Assembly: GCA_937914945.1 (NCBI GenBank)
Contig: CALGJF010000068.1
Location: 1-33,622 of the forward strand
Length of the DNA stretch: 33,622 nucleotides
Direction of reading: 5' to 3'
Source: an uncultured Bacteroidales bacterium
GTDB taxonomy: Bacteria > Bacteroidota > Bacteroidia > Bacteroidales > Bacteroidaceae
Shown: one piece after another, positions 1 to 7,430 of the stretch
How positions within the stretch are numbered: position 1 is the first letter of the stretch
Layout of the letters: every line of letters starts with the position of its first letter
Program-made: the position numbers and the translations under genes
Notes under the pieces: generated by a model
Told to the model about the DNA's origin: nothing
Databases searched by the model: none
What the model saw: the letters and a program-made list of their open reading frames with translations, nothing else

Positions 1-101
1 CTTGTGAGAACTGCGCCCTGCGTCTTCATTGGTGCGCATTAAAGCTTTTAGGAAAACAACCGACAATCAGCACCGAGGATTTTAGAGCAGGCCACACACC
101 T

Positions 102-866
102 TTACTGAATCTCAATCTGCAAACAGTCGTAGGCCAGATGCACACCCGCTGGCAAGCACTTTTGAATCTTGGCGTGGAGGCCTATGTGGTGCATCATGTG
201 TGTGAAATAGGTGTTGCGTGGCTTTATCTGCTCCACCACACGCAGAGCCTCCAACACCGTCTGGTGGGTGCGGTGTGGTTTGGAAAAACGTAAAGCATTT
301 ATAACAAGCACCTCAACCCCACGCAATTTATCAAGTTCGGCCGGCTCAATGTAACTCATATCCGTTATATATGCCAACTTGCCGAAACGATATCCAAGAA
401 TAGGGAACATGCCATGGAACACCCTTATCGGGGTAACCTCTACGCCACAAACAAGAAAGGGAGAATCGGGATCTATAACATTGAGCGCAATATTTGCCGT
501 GCCTGGATATTTTTTAGGGCCAAAGCAATAGGGGTACATGGCATGCACCTGCATCTCGGTCTCGCGGTCGGCATAAATGGGAATCTCCTTGCCACGGCAA
601 AAGGGGCGCAGGTCGTCAATGCCTCCAATGTGGTCGTAGTGCTTATGTGTCAGCAACAGAGCATCGATCTTAGGAAAAGGGGTACGTAGCATCTGGGTAC
701 GGAAATCGGGGCCGCAATCTATGAGAATGTGCGCACCACCCGCCTCTAACATAGCCGAACAGCGCAAACGTGCATCGCGCGCATCGGTGGATGTGCACAC
801 CTCGCACGAGCAACCAAGCTCGGGCACTCCCGTGGATGTTCCTGTTCCAAGAAAAGTGAGTTTCAT
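102..866 (-). CDS. MBL-fold metallo-hydrolase, PhnP-like
   Basis: Predicted metal-dependent hydrolase of the beta-lactamase fold, closest in layout to the PhnP / cyclic phosphodiesterase group. The metal motif HxHxDH is visible as THKHYDH near residue 96, followed by GGIDDLRPF. The N-terminal stretch GTGTSTGVPELGCSCEVC with a following R.RCS is the cysteine signature of PhnP-type proteins. Later histidines (FHGM, THMMHH) complete the set of metal ligands. The start at 866 (MKLTFLGTG, 254 aa) fits the family; the in-frame extension to 935 runs into murB and looks non-coding. It begins 5 bases after the murB stop, so the two are probably co-transcribed. The substrate cannot be told from the sequence; PhnP-type activity is inferred from family only. 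Confidence 0.88.
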   Translation of the reverse strand: MKLTFLGTGTSTGVPELGCSCEVCTSTDARDARLRCSAMLEAGGAHILIDCGPDFRTQMLRTPFPKIDALLLTHKHYDHIGGIDDLRPFCRGKEIPIYADRETEMQVHAMYPYCFGPKKYPGTANIALNVIDPDSPFLVCGVEVTPIRVFHGMFPILGYRFGKLAYITDMSYIEPAELDKLRGVEVLVINALRFSKPHRTHQTVLEALRVVEQIKPRNTYFTHMMHHIGLHAKIQKCLPAGVHLAYDCLQIEIQ

Positions 867-871
867 GGGCA

Positions 872-1879
872 CTATTCTATTACGTTTACCTCCATTTTCA
901 GTTCCACGCCAAAACGGGTGCGAACAGAATTGCACACCTCGGTGGCAAAGGCTATCACTTGTGCGCCGGTGGCACCGCCACGGTTTATCACAACCAATGC
1001 TTGATGCTCATAAACGCCCACCGTGGGGTGCGGGTTCTGTTTCCATCCACACTGTTCAATGAGCCATCCAGCCGATAGTTTCACACCATCGCTTACCTTA
1101 TATTGTGGCATTTGCGGATAGAGGGCGGCAAGTTCACCGGCCTTTGCAGCCGGCACAACGGGGTTCATAAAGAAACTGCCGGCGCTGCCGATGTTTTCGG
1201 GGGCAGGCAATTTTGCTGCACGTATCTCGCACACTGCACGGCGCACATTGGCAAGGGAGGCACCGCCAAGGGCCTCTACCCTCTCTTTTATATTTCCGTA
1301 TGTGAGTTTATAATCGCCACTCTTTTTAAGTTTGTATGTAACGTATGTAATCACGTTCTTTCCCTTTTCCTCGGCCTTGAATATGCTCATACGATAGGCA
1401 AAACGGCAATCGCTCTGCATGAAGATGCGCTTTGAACCATCGGCAATGGAAAGAGCCTCTACCTTGTGAATAAGTTCGCCGGCTTCCACGCCATAGGCAC
1501 CCACGTTCTGTACTGCACTTGCACCTACCTCACCCGGAATTGCCGAGAGATTTTCGAGCCCGTGCCAGCCGTTATTTACGGTATATTCGACAAGGCTGTC
1601 CCAATTCACGCCACTACCCACACGCAACAAAACAGAGTCGGAATCATCAGACACTACTGCCATATCTGTAATGGCCGAGTGCAGTACCGTACCGGCGAAA
1701 TCGTTTACAAACAACAAGTTACTGCCACCACCGATAACAAGCAGCGGGGTATCTGTTCCGTTCTTAAGGAGCATAGCAAGTTCATCCTCGGTGGAGAATT
1801 CTATAAATTTTGCTGCCTTTGCTTCAATGCCGAAGGTATTGTGCCCAAGCAACGAATATGATGTATATTCTTTTATCAT
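872..1879 (-). CDS. murB: UDP-N-acetylenolpyruvoylglucosamine reductase
   Basis: Cytoplasmic FAD enzyme that uses NADPH to reduce UDP-GlcNAc-enolpyruvate to UDP-MurNAc, the second committed step of peptidoglycan precursor synthesis. Visible motifs are the FAD-binding GGGSNLL (about 50-56), IPGEVGA..VQNVGAYG (114-130), the catalytic-region Arg in YRMSIFK (about 163), the Ser in AGSFFMNP (about 235) and the C-terminal acidic ELKMEVNVI segment. Length is 335 aa, like type I MurB proteins. I chose the ATG at 1879 (MIKEYTSYSL) over 1906 because the predicted promoter puts the transcript start near 1907, which would leave the longer form with almost no leader. It is followed by the MBL-fold gene after 5 bases. 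Confidence 0.95.
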   Translation of the reverse strand: MIKEYTSYSLLGHNTFGIEAKAAKFIEFSTEDELAMLLKNGTDTPLLVIGGGSNLLFVNDFAGTVLHSAITDMAVVSDDSDSVLLRVGSGVNWDSLVEYTVNNGWHGLENLSAIPGEVGASAVQNVGAYGVEAGELIHKVEALSIADGSKRIFMQSDCRFAYRMSIFKAEEKGKNVITYVTYKLKKSGDYKLTYGNIKERVEALGGASLANVRRAVCEIRAAKLPAPENIGSAGSFFMNPVVPAAKAGELAALYPQMPQYKVSDGVKLSAGWLIEQCGWKQNPHPTVGVYEHQALVVINRGGATGAQVIAFATEVCNSVRTRFGVELKMEVNVIE

Positions 1880-1913
1880 TTTGCGCGCCGACGACCTTGT
1901 GGTCATCCTATTG

Positions 1914-1945
1914 CGAAATTACTATTTTCTTGCAACATACACAAA
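1914..1945 (-). promoter_or_regulatory. Predicted promoter of murB
   Basis: Bacteroidota-type promoter on the minus strand. A TTTG -33 box lies at 1942-1945, then exactly 20 bases, then TAATTTCG at 1914-1921, which matches TAnnTTTG at all but one position. Transcription would start near 1907, giving a leader of about 28 bases to the murB ATG at 1879. Confidence 0.6.
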
Positions 1946-2029
1946 AAGATTTTCCAAAAACAAAATGCAAAACATTCATTGGGCAGACACATTGGCCTGC
2001 CCCTACTGCCTAACGAAATCGAGCAAGCG

Positions 2030-2061
2030 CTTGCTTTGCAAAAATAGTTTCACTACATTTG
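2030..2061 (+). promoter_or_regulatory. Possible promoter of the orphan gene at 2356
   Basis: TACATTTG at 2054-2061 matches the Bacteroidota -7 consensus TAnnTTTG. A CTTG at 2030-2033 stands 20 bases upstream as an imperfect -33 box (consensus TTTG). Transcription would start near 2068, leaving a long leader of about 290 bases before the first convincing start codon. Confidence 0.4.
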
Positions 2062-2355
2062 CATTGTTCTTGGGGCATCACCCTGTGAACAAACATTATT
2101 TAATAGGGCGTTTACCTAATTATCCGTCATTGGAATCTGGACAATTCTAAGCTACAAGGATGATAGGCCAAAATGTCCGCGTCTATGATATTATATCCAT
2201 AAATGGGGATTGTTATATCATTGGGCGTGGGTTTTGCTTATTATTAGTAGCGGGCAGTCCAGAGCCACAATGAGGTAGTAAGTTAATTCCCACGTCCTTA
2301 TTTATTTACAGGCTCTTATCAGGGAATTGTGAGAGCAAAAAGACTCAACCATGTC

Positions 2356-2871
2356 ATGAAAAATCCAAAGAAGCAACCGCATAACTATAAAGAAGAGGAG
2401 GAGGAGATAGAATACCTAAAACACTTGGACCGATGCCATATAGAACAAACACTTATCCCGGCAATAATATCCGGCATCAATGCCGGTTTAATGACAACGG
2501 GTGAACTATTTGATATAGCATCTTGGAAAAAGATGATTTATAAATATGAGAATAGAGATTTCTACTTTGAATGGGACAAAGTCAGTATATTGCAACTTCC
2601 CATCTATGAGGAATGCAGAATAATCATATACAAGTTTGCAAAGCCTGTGAAAATGCCCGAAGTAAAGTACGCAGCAGTGATTATAGACAATATATTCAAT
2701 GTTCTATATTATTATACCCTTGAGCTTTCAATAGGGAACGCGTGGGTATTGTGGGGAAAAGACAAAGAACATCTATTCAATTATGGTGAAGCAAAGAGTG
2801 GCGAACTGAAAGATTTTATTCTGTGGCTGAAGAAGAATATAAAAAGAAACAGAGAGCAATATAATATATAA
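2356..2871 (+). CDS. Hypothetical protein, AT-rich orphan
   Basis: I do not recognise this 171-residue protein. The N-terminus is charged (KNPKKQ, then a run of five Glu), followed by a mixed region rich in Tyr, Ile and Trp. It has no signal peptide, no transmembrane helix and no evident catalytic motif. Patterns such as FEWDKVSILQLPIYEECRII and a lysine-rich amphipathic C-terminus suggest a small soluble alpha/beta protein. The gene is visibly richer in A/T than its neighbours and stands alone between a long leader and a strong terminator hairpin, which hints at acquired DNA. The start at 2356 (MKNPKKQ) is preferred; a GTG at 2329 would add nine residues. An immunity or accessory role is possible but is only a guess. 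Confidence 0.65.
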   Translation: MKNPKKQPHNYKEEEEEIEYLKHLDRCHIEQTLIPAIISGINAGLMTTGELFDIASWKKMIYKYENRDFYFEWDKVSILQLPIYEECRIIIYKFAKPVKMPEVKYAAVIIDNIFNVLYYYTLELSIGNAWVLWGKDKEHLFNYGEAKSGELKDFILWLKKNIKRNREQYNI

Positions 2872-2917
2872 ATGAACAGAACACCTTGGCAACTGCCAAG
2901 GTGTTCTGTTCATTTAT
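2868..2917. terminator. Bidirectional terminator hairpin
   Basis: A perfect 23-bp inverted repeat (2868-2890 with 2895-2917) around a 4-base loop. It lies between the convergent orphan gene (its stop codon is the start of the stem) and trhA. A/T-rich ends on both sides allow it to act on both strands. Confidence 0.85.
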
Positions 2918-2925
2918 CATTAAAA

Positions 2926-3615
2926 TCATTCAGATAAACTTTGCAGAATACCCCACACACCCATCATGTGGCAGGCACTTCCCAAAAGAACAAAAAAGTG
3001 AAACACTGCATGAACATACTTTACTTTGTGAAAACTGTAAAAGATAGCACCTACAATGTAAGCAACACCCTCGCCAAGCACCCAAAGAAAAACGCTCAAA
3101 CTTACAGCATCCCAAAATTGTTTCATCGCAACAAGAATTGTGAGCCCCATGAGCACATAACAAACAGTCTCTATTTTGTTATGTTTTTTCAACGCACAAA
3201 AACTAACAATCGTACCTGCGATGGCACACAGCCAACAGAAGAGGAATATACCCCATCCCCAAAAATCGACATCGCGCAGAGCAATGAGCACTATGGGAGA
3301 ATAACTGCCCGCAATGTGCCAATATATTGCCGAATGGTCGAGCTTGCGCAAGCGACGTTTCCACTTGGAATAGGGCGAACATGCGTGGTAGGCTGTCGAG
3401 AAGATATATGAGGCCATCATACCAAAAATATACAGCCATATACTTGCCATTCCCCACCCATCGAGGCCAACCTGGTGCCCCTTGGAAATGAAGAGCGCAC
3501 CGACTATTATTCCACCAACTATTCCCGCTGCGTGGGAAATTGCATTGATGCGTTCCTCCTCTTTTGTATATCTTTTATCTTTATCCACAGTCATGGTTTT
3601 GTCAAATATTTTCAA
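2926..3615 (-). CDS. trhA: Hemolysin III / TrhA family membrane protein
   Basis: Integral inner-membrane protein of the PAQR / hemolysin III family, whose bacterial members (TrhA) affect membrane energetics and fluidity. The 229-residue protein shows about seven hydrophobic segments. The family's conserved polar residues are visible: the N-terminal EERINAISHAAG, then TAYHACS, LDHSAIYWHIAGSYSP and the C-terminal HFFVLLGSACHMMG. The histidines in these motifs are thought to form a metal site. The gene lies 11 bases downstream of the esterase and is probably in the same transcript. A second in-frame ATG at 3594 (MTVDKDKRY) is an alternative start. Despite the family name, haemolytic activity is not implied. 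Confidence 0.92.
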   Translation of the reverse strand: MKIFDKTMTVDKDKRYTKEEERINAISHAAGIVGGIIVGALFISKGHQVGLDGWGMASIWLYIFGMMASYIFSTAYHACSPYSKWKRRLRKLDHSAIYWHIAGSYSPIVLIALRDVDFWGWGIFLFCWLCAIAGTIVSFCALKKHNKIETVCYVLMGLTILVAMKQFWDAVSLSVFLWVLGEGVAYIVGAIFYSFHKVKYVHAVFHFFVLLGSACHMMGVWGILQSLSE

Positions 3616-3626
3616 AACACATCATT

Positions 3627-4463
3627 CTATTCTTTTTCAAATCCTTCGCTTATAAAAGGCAGTGCTGTGTAAAGTGCTTGCTGCCAATATTGCCAAGTGT
3701 GCCCACCATCGCGCACGCGCAATTGGTGGCGTATGCGTTGTTTGCGCAGAGCCTTTATGAAATCAAAATTGTTTTCAAGTAAAAAATCATCATCGCCCAC
3801 ATCTATGAACCAGCGCACCGATGCTATACTGTCGCGCAACTCTTTACTTGCATTCTCCACAATGGTTATATTGTTGTGCTCCACCACACTCTGCATAAAG
3901 AGGCGACGACGTTGGTCGGGGTCCTTGCTTATCCAACTGTTTTCCACCATTCCTGCAAGGGCGCTCATGGCGTAGGCCGAGGAAAACATATCGCTGTGGC
4001 GCAGCGCATATCCTATGGTACCGCCCCCACCCATTGAGAGGCCCGCAATGGCGCGATGCTTGCGGTCGGCTTTTACATGGTAACTTTTTTCTATATGAGG
4101 AATAAATTCTGTAAAGAAGAAATCCTCATACCTCCACCCTTCGCAATTAAAATAGCCGTCGTGGGTGGTACCTGCATCGGGCATCACTATAATCATCTCC
4201 CGTGCATCGCCATTGGCAAAAATCTCAGTGGCTATCTCTTTTACATTACCTCTGTCGCGCCATGCTGTGTGATTATCGGTGAGACCATGCAGCAGATATA
4301 GAACAGAATATTGTGCATTGCCCTCTTCGTACCCTGCGGGCAGATATATGCAGTAATTTTTCTCGCAACCGAGTATGTCGCTTTTCATACTTTTTTCCAC
4401 CAAGGTCTGCGCATTGCACACACAGGCCAGCAGTATGAGTATTGAGAAGAGTGTATTTTTCAT
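3627..4463 (-). CDS. Exported alpha/beta-hydrolase esterase
   Basis: Secreted esterase of the esterase D / FrmB / feruloyl-esterase-like fold. Residues 1-18 form a signal peptide (KNTLFSILILLACVCNA) ending at NAQ. The mature protein has the oxyanion region YLLHGLTDN (about 57-64), a long-chain MPDAG strand, the nucleophile elbow GLSMGG with Ser about 143, an acidic residue in DVGDDDF (about 224-225) and the catalytic His in RDGGHTWQYW (about 255). The triad is complete. Its length of 278 aa is normal. It lies upstream of trhA with a short gap. The natural substrate (acyl ester, acetylated or feruloylated sugar) cannot be told; the export signal suggests periplasmic or surface polysaccharide substrates. 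Confidence 0.88.
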   Translation of the reverse strand: MKNTLFSILILLACVCNAQTLVEKSMKSDILGCEKNYCIYLPAGYEEGNAQYSVLYLLHGLTDNHTAWRDRGNVKEIATEIFANGDAREMIIVMPDAGTTHDGYFNCEGWRYEDFFFTEFIPHIEKSYHVKADRKHRAIAGLSMGGGGTIGYALRHSDMFSSAYAMSALAGMVENSWISKDPDQRRRLFMQSVVEHNNITIVENASKELRDSIASVRWFIDVGDDDFLLENNFDFIKALRKQRIRHQLRVRDGGHTWQYWQQALYTALPFISEGFEKE

Positions 4464-4589
4464 AGTTGTGTCTTTTATTTGTTATTTATAGATATCTTAT
4501 GGAATTTTCAAAATTCGTTTATTTGTACCCGCTACAAGAGTTGCATGCAAATATCGCAAGGATTTTTACACATTACACCCTCTTTTGTG

Positions 4590-4597
4590 CAAAAGTA
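4590..4597 (-). promoter_or_regulatory. Possible -7 box for esterase-trhA
   Basis: On the minus strand this reads TACTTTTG, a full match to TAnnTTTG. No good TTTG -33 box is present at the expected distance. Transcription would start near 4583, giving a leader of about 120 bases. Confidence 0.4.
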
Positions 4598-4781
4598 ATA
4601 TAAAATTTAATTCTGTTATTTATTTTCCCACTTAAATAAAATTAAGATAACGATATTTATATGTTGTTTGAATTTCTTTGAAATAAATATGCAATTTGTT
4701 ATTTTCAGACGAACCGTAATTGTGGTGTAAGCGCAATAAAGCGTTGACACCCATAACCAAGCAAAGCGGAAAGACAGCGAC

Positions 4782-4814
4782 AAAAAAAGCAGGGTTCGGA
4801 ATTCCGAACCCTGC
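4782..4814 (-). terminator. Rho-independent terminator of the glycogen operon
   Basis: A perfect palindrome at 4789-4814 (11-bp stem with a 4-base loop) is followed on the minus strand by seven T (4782-4788). It lies 28 bases downstream of the glgP stop. Confidence 0.9.
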
Positions 4815-4842
4815 CGCTGTATAGAATAGAAATTGAATTCTA

Positions 4843-7407
4843 TTAAGCAAACCACTTAACGTAAGCAAATGCCTGACGGTGAGGAAGCTCCTCGTGCTTG
4901 GGATACATACGATAAGCAAGTTTGTAAGCACCTGCTCTTGAAGGTGTGATTGTTGCGTGGAAGGTAAAGATGTTGCCCTCGCGCTTTGTAACCTCCAAAG
5001 GATATACACCGAATACAGAATCGTTTCCGTTAGCATCGGGTGCAACAACTACAAGCTCAAGACCTACTGCATTGTCCAAGCCCTTCTCGTCAACCTTAAC
5101 GGTTACATCGTAGTCGCGGCCTGCCTCCATGTTGCCATTTGCGAAATCGCTCTCGCTCTCAACAGAGAGAACCTCGATTGCATGCCATTTTGCAGATACA
5201 GACTCTTTCCAAGCAGCCAACTCACGAGCTACCTTTGAATCATCGGCAATGAGGTGGTGATAACGCTTAGCCTGCTTGCAATAGAACTTGGTATAGTAGT
5301 CGTCGAGCTGACGTTTCATTGTAAAGTGAGGAGCAATCTGTGAGATTGAACGCTTGATGCACTCTACCCACTCGTCAGAGTACTCCTTCTTGCCACGGTT
5401 GTAGTAGAGAGGAAGAATCTCATTCTCGAGCAATGAGTAGATTGTTGCAGCATCGAGCTGATCCTGGAACTCCTGATTCTGGTATGTGCGCTGCTCTTTC
5501 AACGCCCAACCTGCACCGGGTTTGTAACCCTCGCACCACCAACCATCGAGCACCGAGAAGTTGAGAACACCGTTCATGAGTGCCTTCTCACCTGATGTAC
5601 CTGATGCCTCGAGAGGACGTGTAGGAGTATTCATCCAGATATCGACACCCGAAACGAGCAATTTGGCGAGGTCCATATCGTAGTTCTCCAAGAAGATAAT
5701 CTTGCCAATGAACTCGGGACGGCGAGAAACCTCAATGATACGTTTAATCAAGCCCTGACCTGCACCATCGTGGGGGTGAGCCTTACCTGCGAAGAGGAAT
5801 TGGATGGGGCGCTCGGGGTTGTTGAGCAATTTAGCCAAACGGTCGAGGTCGGTGAAGAGAAGGTGAGCACGCTTGTATGTTGCGAAACGACGAGCGAAAC
5901 CGATAACAAGTGCATCGGGGTTGATTTTGTTTACAACATCAACAATGCGCATAGGATCGCCCTGGTTCTTCAACCAATCCTCTTTGAATGCCTTGCGGAT
6001 ATAATCGATAAGTTTCTTTTTGCGTGTAACGCGTGTCTTCCAGATAACATCGTTAGATACCTTGTCGATAGCATGCCAGATTGACTCGTTAGACTGGTCG
6101 CTGATGAAGCTGGGGTCGAAGTGCTTCTTGTAAAGCTCGTCCCACTCGGGAGCTACCCATGTAGGATAGTGAACACCATTGGTAACATAACCTACGTGGT
6201 TCTCAGAGGGATAATATCCCTTCCAGATACCGGCAAACATAGATTTTGATACCTTACCGTGGAGGCGGCTCACACCGTTAATCTCCTGGCATGTGTTGCA
6301 AGCAAAGATTGACATACAGAAACGCTCGTTCTTGTCGCCTGCGTTCTCGCGACCAAGGTTCATGAGGTCGTCCCATGTGATGTTCAGCTGGCTTGCATAA
6401 CCGCGCATATATTTGCCGAAGAGGCCCTCGTCAAAGTAGTCGTGGCCTGCGGGCACGGGTGTGTGAACGGTATAAAGGCTGCTTGAGCGTACAATCTCCA
6501 AAGCCTCCTCGTATGTGTAACCGCTCTTGATGTACTGTGAAAGACGATAGAGGTTGCAGAGTGCAGCGTGTCCCTCGTTGCAGTGATAGATATCCTTCTT
6601 GATACCAAGTTTCTCAAGAGCAATCATACCACCGATACCGAGCAGAATCTCCTGCTTCAAGCGGTTCTCCCAATCGCCACCATAGAGTTTGTGTGTGATA
6701 GGACGATCGTACTCGCTGTTAGCCTCGAAGTCTGTATCCAAGAGGTAAAGAGCCACACGACCTACATTTACTCTCCATACGTTTGCACGTACATAGTAGT
6801 CGATGTAAGGAACATCGATAACCATAGGAGTTACACCGTCGGCCTCATATACGCGCTCGATGGGGAGCTGGTTAAAGTTCTGTGCCTCGTAGTTGGCTAC
6901 CTGCGCACCGTCCATTGAAAGAGACTGTGTGAAATAGCCATAACGATACAAGAAACCGACTGCACACATATCTACATTTGAGTCTGAAGCCTCCTTCAAA
7001 TAGTCGCCGGCCAAGATACCGAGACCACCTGAATAGATCTTCAAAACGCTTGTCAAACCATACTCCATACAGAAGTATGCTACAGAAGGACGCTCAGCGT
7101 TGGGCTTAACATCCATATATTTACGGAAATTGGCATAAACTACAGCCAATTTATCAATAATGCTTTTGTCCTTTGAAAGCTCCTCGAGTTTCTCAACTCC
7201 CAATCTCTCGAGCAAGAGAACAGGGTTACCACCACACTCCTCATAGAGTTTTGCATCGAGCATAGTGAAGAGCTCACGAGCCTCTTCGTTCCATACCCAC
7301 CACAGGTTGTGGGCTATCTCCGCGAGAGGTTTAAGTGTCTCGGGAACATAAGATTTAACATTAACAGTTTTCCAACCGGGTTGGTTTGTGTTACTAATTG
7401 CTATCAT
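4843..7407 (-). CDS. glgP: Alpha-glucan (glycogen) phosphorylase
   Basis: Cytoplasmic PLP enzyme that releases glucose-1-phosphate from the non-reducing ends of glycogen. It belongs to the shorter alpha-glucan phosphorylase type (TIGR02094-like) rather than the E. coli GlgP/MalP type. Visible blocks are NLWWVWNEEA (34-43), YSGGLGILAGD (125-135), EGHAAL (278-283), HTPVPAGHD (315-323), GFARRFATYKRA (503-514), GKAHPHD (541-547) and EASGTSGEKALMNG (600-613), where Lys608 is the expected PLP lysine. About 90 residues at the C-terminus form an additional beta-rich region. At 854 aa the length is normal for the group. It follows the glycogen synthase gene after 23 bases and ends at a strong terminator, so the two genes form an operon for both synthesis and breakdown. 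Confidence 0.95.
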   Translation of the reverse strand: MIAISNTNQPGWKTVNVKSYVPETLKPLAEIAHNLWWVWNEEARELFTMLDAKLYEECGGNPVLLLERLGVEKLEELSKDKSIIDKLAVVYANFRKYMDVKPNAERPSVAYFCMEYGLTSVLKIYSGGLGILAGDYLKEASDSNVDMCAVGFLYRYGYFTQSLSMDGAQVANYEAQNFNQLPIERVYEADGVTPMVIDVPYIDYYVRANVWRVNVGRVALYLLDTDFEANSEYDRPITHKLYGGDWENRLKQEILLGIGGMIALEKLGIKKDIYHCNEGHAALCNLYRLSQYIKSGYTYEEALEIVRSSSLYTVHTPVPAGHDYFDEGLFGKYMRGYASQLNITWDDLMNLGRENAGDKNERFCMSIFACNTCQEINGVSRLHGKVSKSMFAGIWKGYYPSENHVGYVTNGVHYPTWVAPEWDELYKKHFDPSFISDQSNESIWHAIDKVSNDVIWKTRVTRKKKLIDYIRKAFKEDWLKNQGDPMRIVDVVNKINPDALVIGFARRFATYKRAHLLFTDLDRLAKLLNNPERPIQFLFAGKAHPHDGAGQGLIKRIIEVSRRPEFIGKIIFLENYDMDLAKLLVSGVDIWMNTPTRPLEASGTSGEKALMNGVLNFSVLDGWWCEGYKPGAGWALKEQRTYQNQEFQDQLDAATIYSLLENEILPLYYNRGKKEYSDEWVECIKRSISQIAPHFTMKRQLDDYYTKFYCKQAKRYHHLIADDSKVARELAAWKESVSAKWHAIEVLSVESESDFANGNMEAGRDYDVTVKVDEKGLDNAVGLELVVVAPDANGNDSVFGVYPLEVTKREGNIFTFHATITPSRAGAYKLAYRMYPKHEELPHRQAFAYVKWFA

Positions 7408-7430
7408 ACTTTATTTATAATTAATATTAT

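Larger units (their letters stand above)
1907..2355. other. Intergenic region between divergent murB and orphan gene
   Basis: This gap of about 450 bases has no gene that I can support with confidence. Its left end holds the murB promoter. A plus-strand promoter candidate lies at about 2030-2061. Downstream of it is a leader of nearly 290 bases for the gene at 2356. That leader contains a 37-codon open frame (2160-2273, starting MIGQNVRVYD) and a long-range 9-bp pairing between 2223-2231 and 2289-2297 with one G-U pair. No similarity to a known riboswitch was recognised. Confidence 0.4.
4464..4842. other. Intergenic region between glgP and esterase
   Basis: This 379-base gap has no supported gene. 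It holds the leader and likely promoter of the esterase (-7 box at 4590-4597), an AT-rich stretch from about 4600 to 4740 in which I see no feature, and the terminator of the glycogen operon at 4782-4814. Confidence 0.5.

Noticed and set aside
1..39. Possible start of a minus-strand gene leaving the window (MRTNEDAGRSSHK from ATG at 39)
   Set aside because: Only 13 codons are visible, another start in a different frame exists at 29, and there is no motif. It cannot be supported from this window.
1981..2002. Short GGGCAG/CTGCCC hairpin between murB and the orphan gene
   Set aside because: Only 6 bp, with no T-tract and no clear position in a transcript.
4532..4573. 13-codon Cys-rich frame in the esterase leader with a CxxxCxxC pattern
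   Set aside because: Too short to carry a radical-SAM function; the cysteine spacing is probably chance, and it ends about 70 bases before the gene.
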